Of a stretch of 64,000 nt of DNA, positions 62,074 through 64,000 are shown one piece after another; the first letter of the stretch is position 1, and every line of letters starts with the position of its first letter. This DNA comes from Streptomyces sp. CB01249. Lineage in GTDB: Bacteria > Actinomycetota > Actinomycetes > Streptomycetales > Streptomycetaceae. Position numbers and translations under genes: made by a program. The notes beneath the pieces are model-generated. The model worked only from the letters and a program-made list of their open reading frames with translations, had not been told where the DNA came from and did not search any database. The stretch lies in contig NZ_LISW01000002.1 in the NCBI RefSeq assembly GCF_001905735.1, forward strand, positions 186,001 through 250,000, in the 5' to 3' direction.

Positions 62074-62137
62074 GGACTTTAGGGTGTGCGCAGGCGTGTG
62101 TTCAAGTGGTCGGAACCGGAAGAGGAAGGGGCGCCCT

Positions 62138-62725
62138 GTGGAGCGTTGGCCGGCACTGGAACTGGCGAGCACGATCCGTCACGACGGGGACGGCGGTGTC
62201 GCGGACGACCTGGCCACGGTCGAGGGCGCGACGCGCTGGATCCAGGAGCGGTCGGCCGCCGACCTCGTCGCGGACGAACCCCTCAGGCGCGACCTCATCG
62301 AACTCCGGCAGGCGGTCCGCTCCCTGTTCGCCCGAGCGGTCAGCCCCGCACCCGCCAGCCCGGCGGACGCCCACCACCTGATGCCCGCCGCCGAGGCGAC
62401 GGCCCGCCTCAACGCGGCTGCTGCGCGGGAGCCGGTCGCGCCTCAACTCGACTGGCCCGACGAGGGAGTTCCGGCCGTCCGGCTGCTGTCCGACGAGACC
62501 GCCCCGTCCATCCGGCTGCTCGCCGCCCTGGCCCGCGACGCGATCAACTTCCTCAGCGGCCCGCAGCGTACGCAGCTCCGCTCCTGCACCGCGCCGCGCT
62601 GCGTCCGCTACTTCATCAAGAGCCACGGCCGCCAGGAGTGGTGCAAACCGTCCTGCGGCAACCGGGCGCGGGCGGCTCGCCACTATCGGCGGCAGCGGGG
62701 GGAGGACGGGGGCGCTCCGTCCTGA
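62138..62725 (+). CDS. CGNR zinc finger (ABATE domain) regulator
   Basis: 195 aa from GTG with AGAGGAAGG upstream. N-terminal ABATE domain (LELASTIRHDGDGGVADDLATVEGATRWIQE) followed by the C-terminal zinc finger with C150, C155, C169 and C173 of CGNR. These are putative stress-responsive DNA-binding regulators; the divergent metallophosphoesterase-LysE operon with its dyad is the probable target. Confidence 0.85.
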   Translation: MERWPALELASTIRHDGDGGVADDLATVEGATRWIQERSAADLVADEPLRRDLIELRQAVRSLFARAVSPAPASPADAHHLMPAAEATARLNAAAAREPVAPQLDWPDEGVPAVRLLSDETAPSIRLLAALARDAINFLSGPQRTQLRSCTAPRCVRYFIKSHGRQEWCKPSCGNRARAARHYRRQRGEDGGAPS

Positions 62726-62786
62726 CGGCTCGGTGCGGCATGCCCCCGCCGGGCACGTCGCGAGGTCGTCGCTAGGCTCCGAGCCC

Positions 62787-63317
62787 ATGACCGATCACCC
62801 GGGTTTCACCTGCGCGTGCTGCGGGGCCCAGCACGCTGAGCTGCCGATGAACTACACGGCCGAGGCTCCCGCCGTATGGGATCCGGCATTCGCCGACGCC
62901 GACGACTGCCTGCTCTCCACGGACCAGTGCGTGGTCCACGGGCAGCACTACTTCGTCAAGGGACTGATCGAGATACCGGTCATCGGCAGCGACGAGGTGT
63001 TCTCCTGGGGCGTCTGGGTCTAGCTCAGCCGAGAGAACTTCTCGCGGGCCTCGGACCTGTGGGACAAACCCGGGCGCGAGGCCGAGAAGCCGTACTTCGG
63101 CTGGCTCACCACGGAGCTTCCGGTGTACCCGGCGACGACGCTCAACCTGAAGACGCACGTCCATACCCGTCCCCTCGGTGAGCGGCCCTTCGTCGAGCTG
63201 GAGCCCACCGAGCACCCCCTCGCCGTCGAGCAGCGCACGGGGATCAGCCCGGAGCGGGTGCGGGAGATCGCGTCGGCCGTCCTCCACGTCGGTGAGGGGG
63301 AGGGCGGTCGTGGCTGA
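62787..63317 (+). pseudogene. DUF2199 gene interrupted by an in-frame TAG
   Basis: One continuous 176-codon frame apart from TAG at 63021-63023. Before it: DUF2199 hallmarks FTCACCGAQHAELPMNYT and FSWGVWV. After it: LSRENFSRASDLWDKPGREAEKP and further sequence, so the domain continues across the stop. The family usually has Ser at this place, so a TCG-to-TAG change explains it. Could also be a sequencing error. The last 8 nt overlap the following gene. Confidence 0.8.
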
Positions 63318-63972
63318 CCAGCCCGTGTCGTCCGTCCCGGTCGCGCCCGGCGGACTGAGCCTCAGGGCCCGGCGATTCGTCGAGACGCAGGGCATCCGCG
63401 TTCGCCGAGAGGACGTACGGCGGCACCGCGACGCGTGGCTCGACCACGGGATCCCCGCTGCGGAGATCGAGCGGGCCGGTGTCTTCCAGGACCGCTGGGG
63501 CGGTCTCGCCCTGCCGCCGGCCCCGTTCTACGAGGGAGGTCCGCGCGTCCTGGGTGCCGACTGTCCCGAGGCGACGCCTGAGGGAGGCTGGTCGTTCCTG
63601 GCCGGGGACTGCCGGGTGTCCATGGCTTATGGCTTCGTGATCGGCCCCGACGGTGCGTTCGGTATCGACGCCCGGCGTTGGACGCCCCTGCACGGCAGTA
63701 CGGCGGGATGGGTGGAGTCCCTGGCCCTCGCCGATCATGCCCGCCGCTGGGCCACAACCGTCACGAGAGTCACGGGCCGGGCCGTCGACGTACTGGATCT
63801 CGGGGCGTTCGAACCCGTGCCCGAAGTGCAGGGCGTGACCGACTCCTGGTGGCGGGGCGAAGACTCCCTCATCGCCGTGTACCGGGGCGAGGCCGTGGCC
63901 CTCGATGCCCCGCAGTGCCTCGAAGCGCTCGTCTACGGGGGCCTCGACGCGTGGGGCCTCCACGGCGGCTGA
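63310..63972 (+). CDS. Hypothetical protein
   Basis: 220 aa from GTG, overlapping the DUF2199 stop by 8 nt. Contains RARRFVETQGIRVRREDVRRHRDAWLDHGI and FGIDARRWTPLHGSTAGWVESLALADHARRWA; the latter loosely recalls SUKH/SMI1-KNR4-type immunity proteins, with no firm match. Co-transcribed with DUF2199. Function not known. Confidence 0.6.
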   Translation: MADQPVSSVPVAPGGLSLRARRFVETQGIRVRREDVRRHRDAWLDHGIPAAEIERAGVFQDRWGGLALPPAPFYEGGPRVLGADCPEATPEGGWSFLAGDCRVSMAYGFVIGPDGAFGIDARRWTPLHGSTAGWVESLALADHARRWATTVTRVTGRAVDVLDLGAFEPVPEVQGVTDSWWRGEDSLIAVYRGEAVALDAPQCLEALVYGGLDAWGLHGG

Positions 63973-64000
63973 CCCGCGCGAGTCTTCCCCGCGCGAGGCG

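Overview
The window reads as chromosomal DNA of a Streptomyces or a very close relative. It is about 70-73% GC with strong G/C at third codon positions. It carries families typical of the genus: a conservon (cvn) operon with a CYP157/CYP154 P450 pair, XRE-DUF5753/DUF397 regulators, DUF3027, DUF2530, DUF742, LAxTG-anchored surface protein, a TTA-containing gene, and frequent 4-nt ATGA/GTGA stop-start overlaps. No rRNA, tRNA, CRISPR array, transposase or integrase was recognised.

Layout. 0.4-12.5 kb: DUF3027 protein, a large GHKL (Hsp90/sacsin-type) ATPase, a secreted protein, a CtpE-like P-type ATPase with DUF2530 protein, an NCS2 purine permease, a ribbon-helix-helix protein, and a MarR-MFS pair. 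12.5-25 kb: two aldo/keto reductases, proline iminopeptidase, a cupin/zinc-ribbon protein, a carboxylesterase-like hydrolase, a wall-anchored choice-of-anchor A protein, a four-gene SRPBCC/DUF4166/TetR/membrane phosphoesterase operon behind twin dyad operators, two VOC proteins and a PIN/HTH toxin-antitoxin pair. 25-36 kb: a CatA-like acetyltransferase, a tandem carboxymuconolactone decarboxylase behind a MerR-type promoter, a slightly AT-richer patch with a TTA-codon gene and an XRE/DUF397 pair, TetR and XRE-cupin regulators, a Phd-YoeB module, an SGNH hydrolase, a secreted propeller-like protein, GNAT and Uma2. 36-43 kb: serC, then (in transcription order) cvnA-cvnB-cvnC-cvnD-CYP157-CYP154, six genes all joined by overlaps. 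43-56 kb: EamA, HxlR with a divergent DHA2 exporter, then a catabolic operon (TIGR03084, AtuA-like, acyl-CoA carboxylase beta and biotinylated alpha subunits, acyl-CoA dehydrogenase, 4-coumarate-CoA-ligase-like enzyme) and lspA. 56-64 kb: a second Phd-like toxin-antitoxin pair, a dienelactone-hydrolase-like protein, a stand-alone LanC-like protein coupled to MerR with a divergent dehydrogenase, a LysE exporter with metallophosphoesterase opposite a CGNR regulator, a DUF2199 gene broken by a stop codon, and a protein of unknown function.

How genes work together. The catabolic operon has the parts needed to activate a carboxylic acid to its CoA ester, desaturate it and carboxylate it, as in leucine or acyclic-terpene catabolism. 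The conservon probably passes a membrane signal through a roadblock/DUF742/G-protein complex to the two P450s. Several regulators sit beside clear DNA dyads that look like their own operators (TetR, HxlR, MerR, CGNR, XRE-cupin, Phd). Two genes (46.0 kb and 62.8 kb) are each interrupted by one in-frame nonsense codon.

The most unusual candidates are the solitary LanC-like protein with an all-cysteine (CCG-type) zinc site, the conservon P450 lacking the ExxR motif, and the GHKL ATPase/DUF3027 pair. All calls come from reading the sequence and from remembered family motifs; no database search was run.
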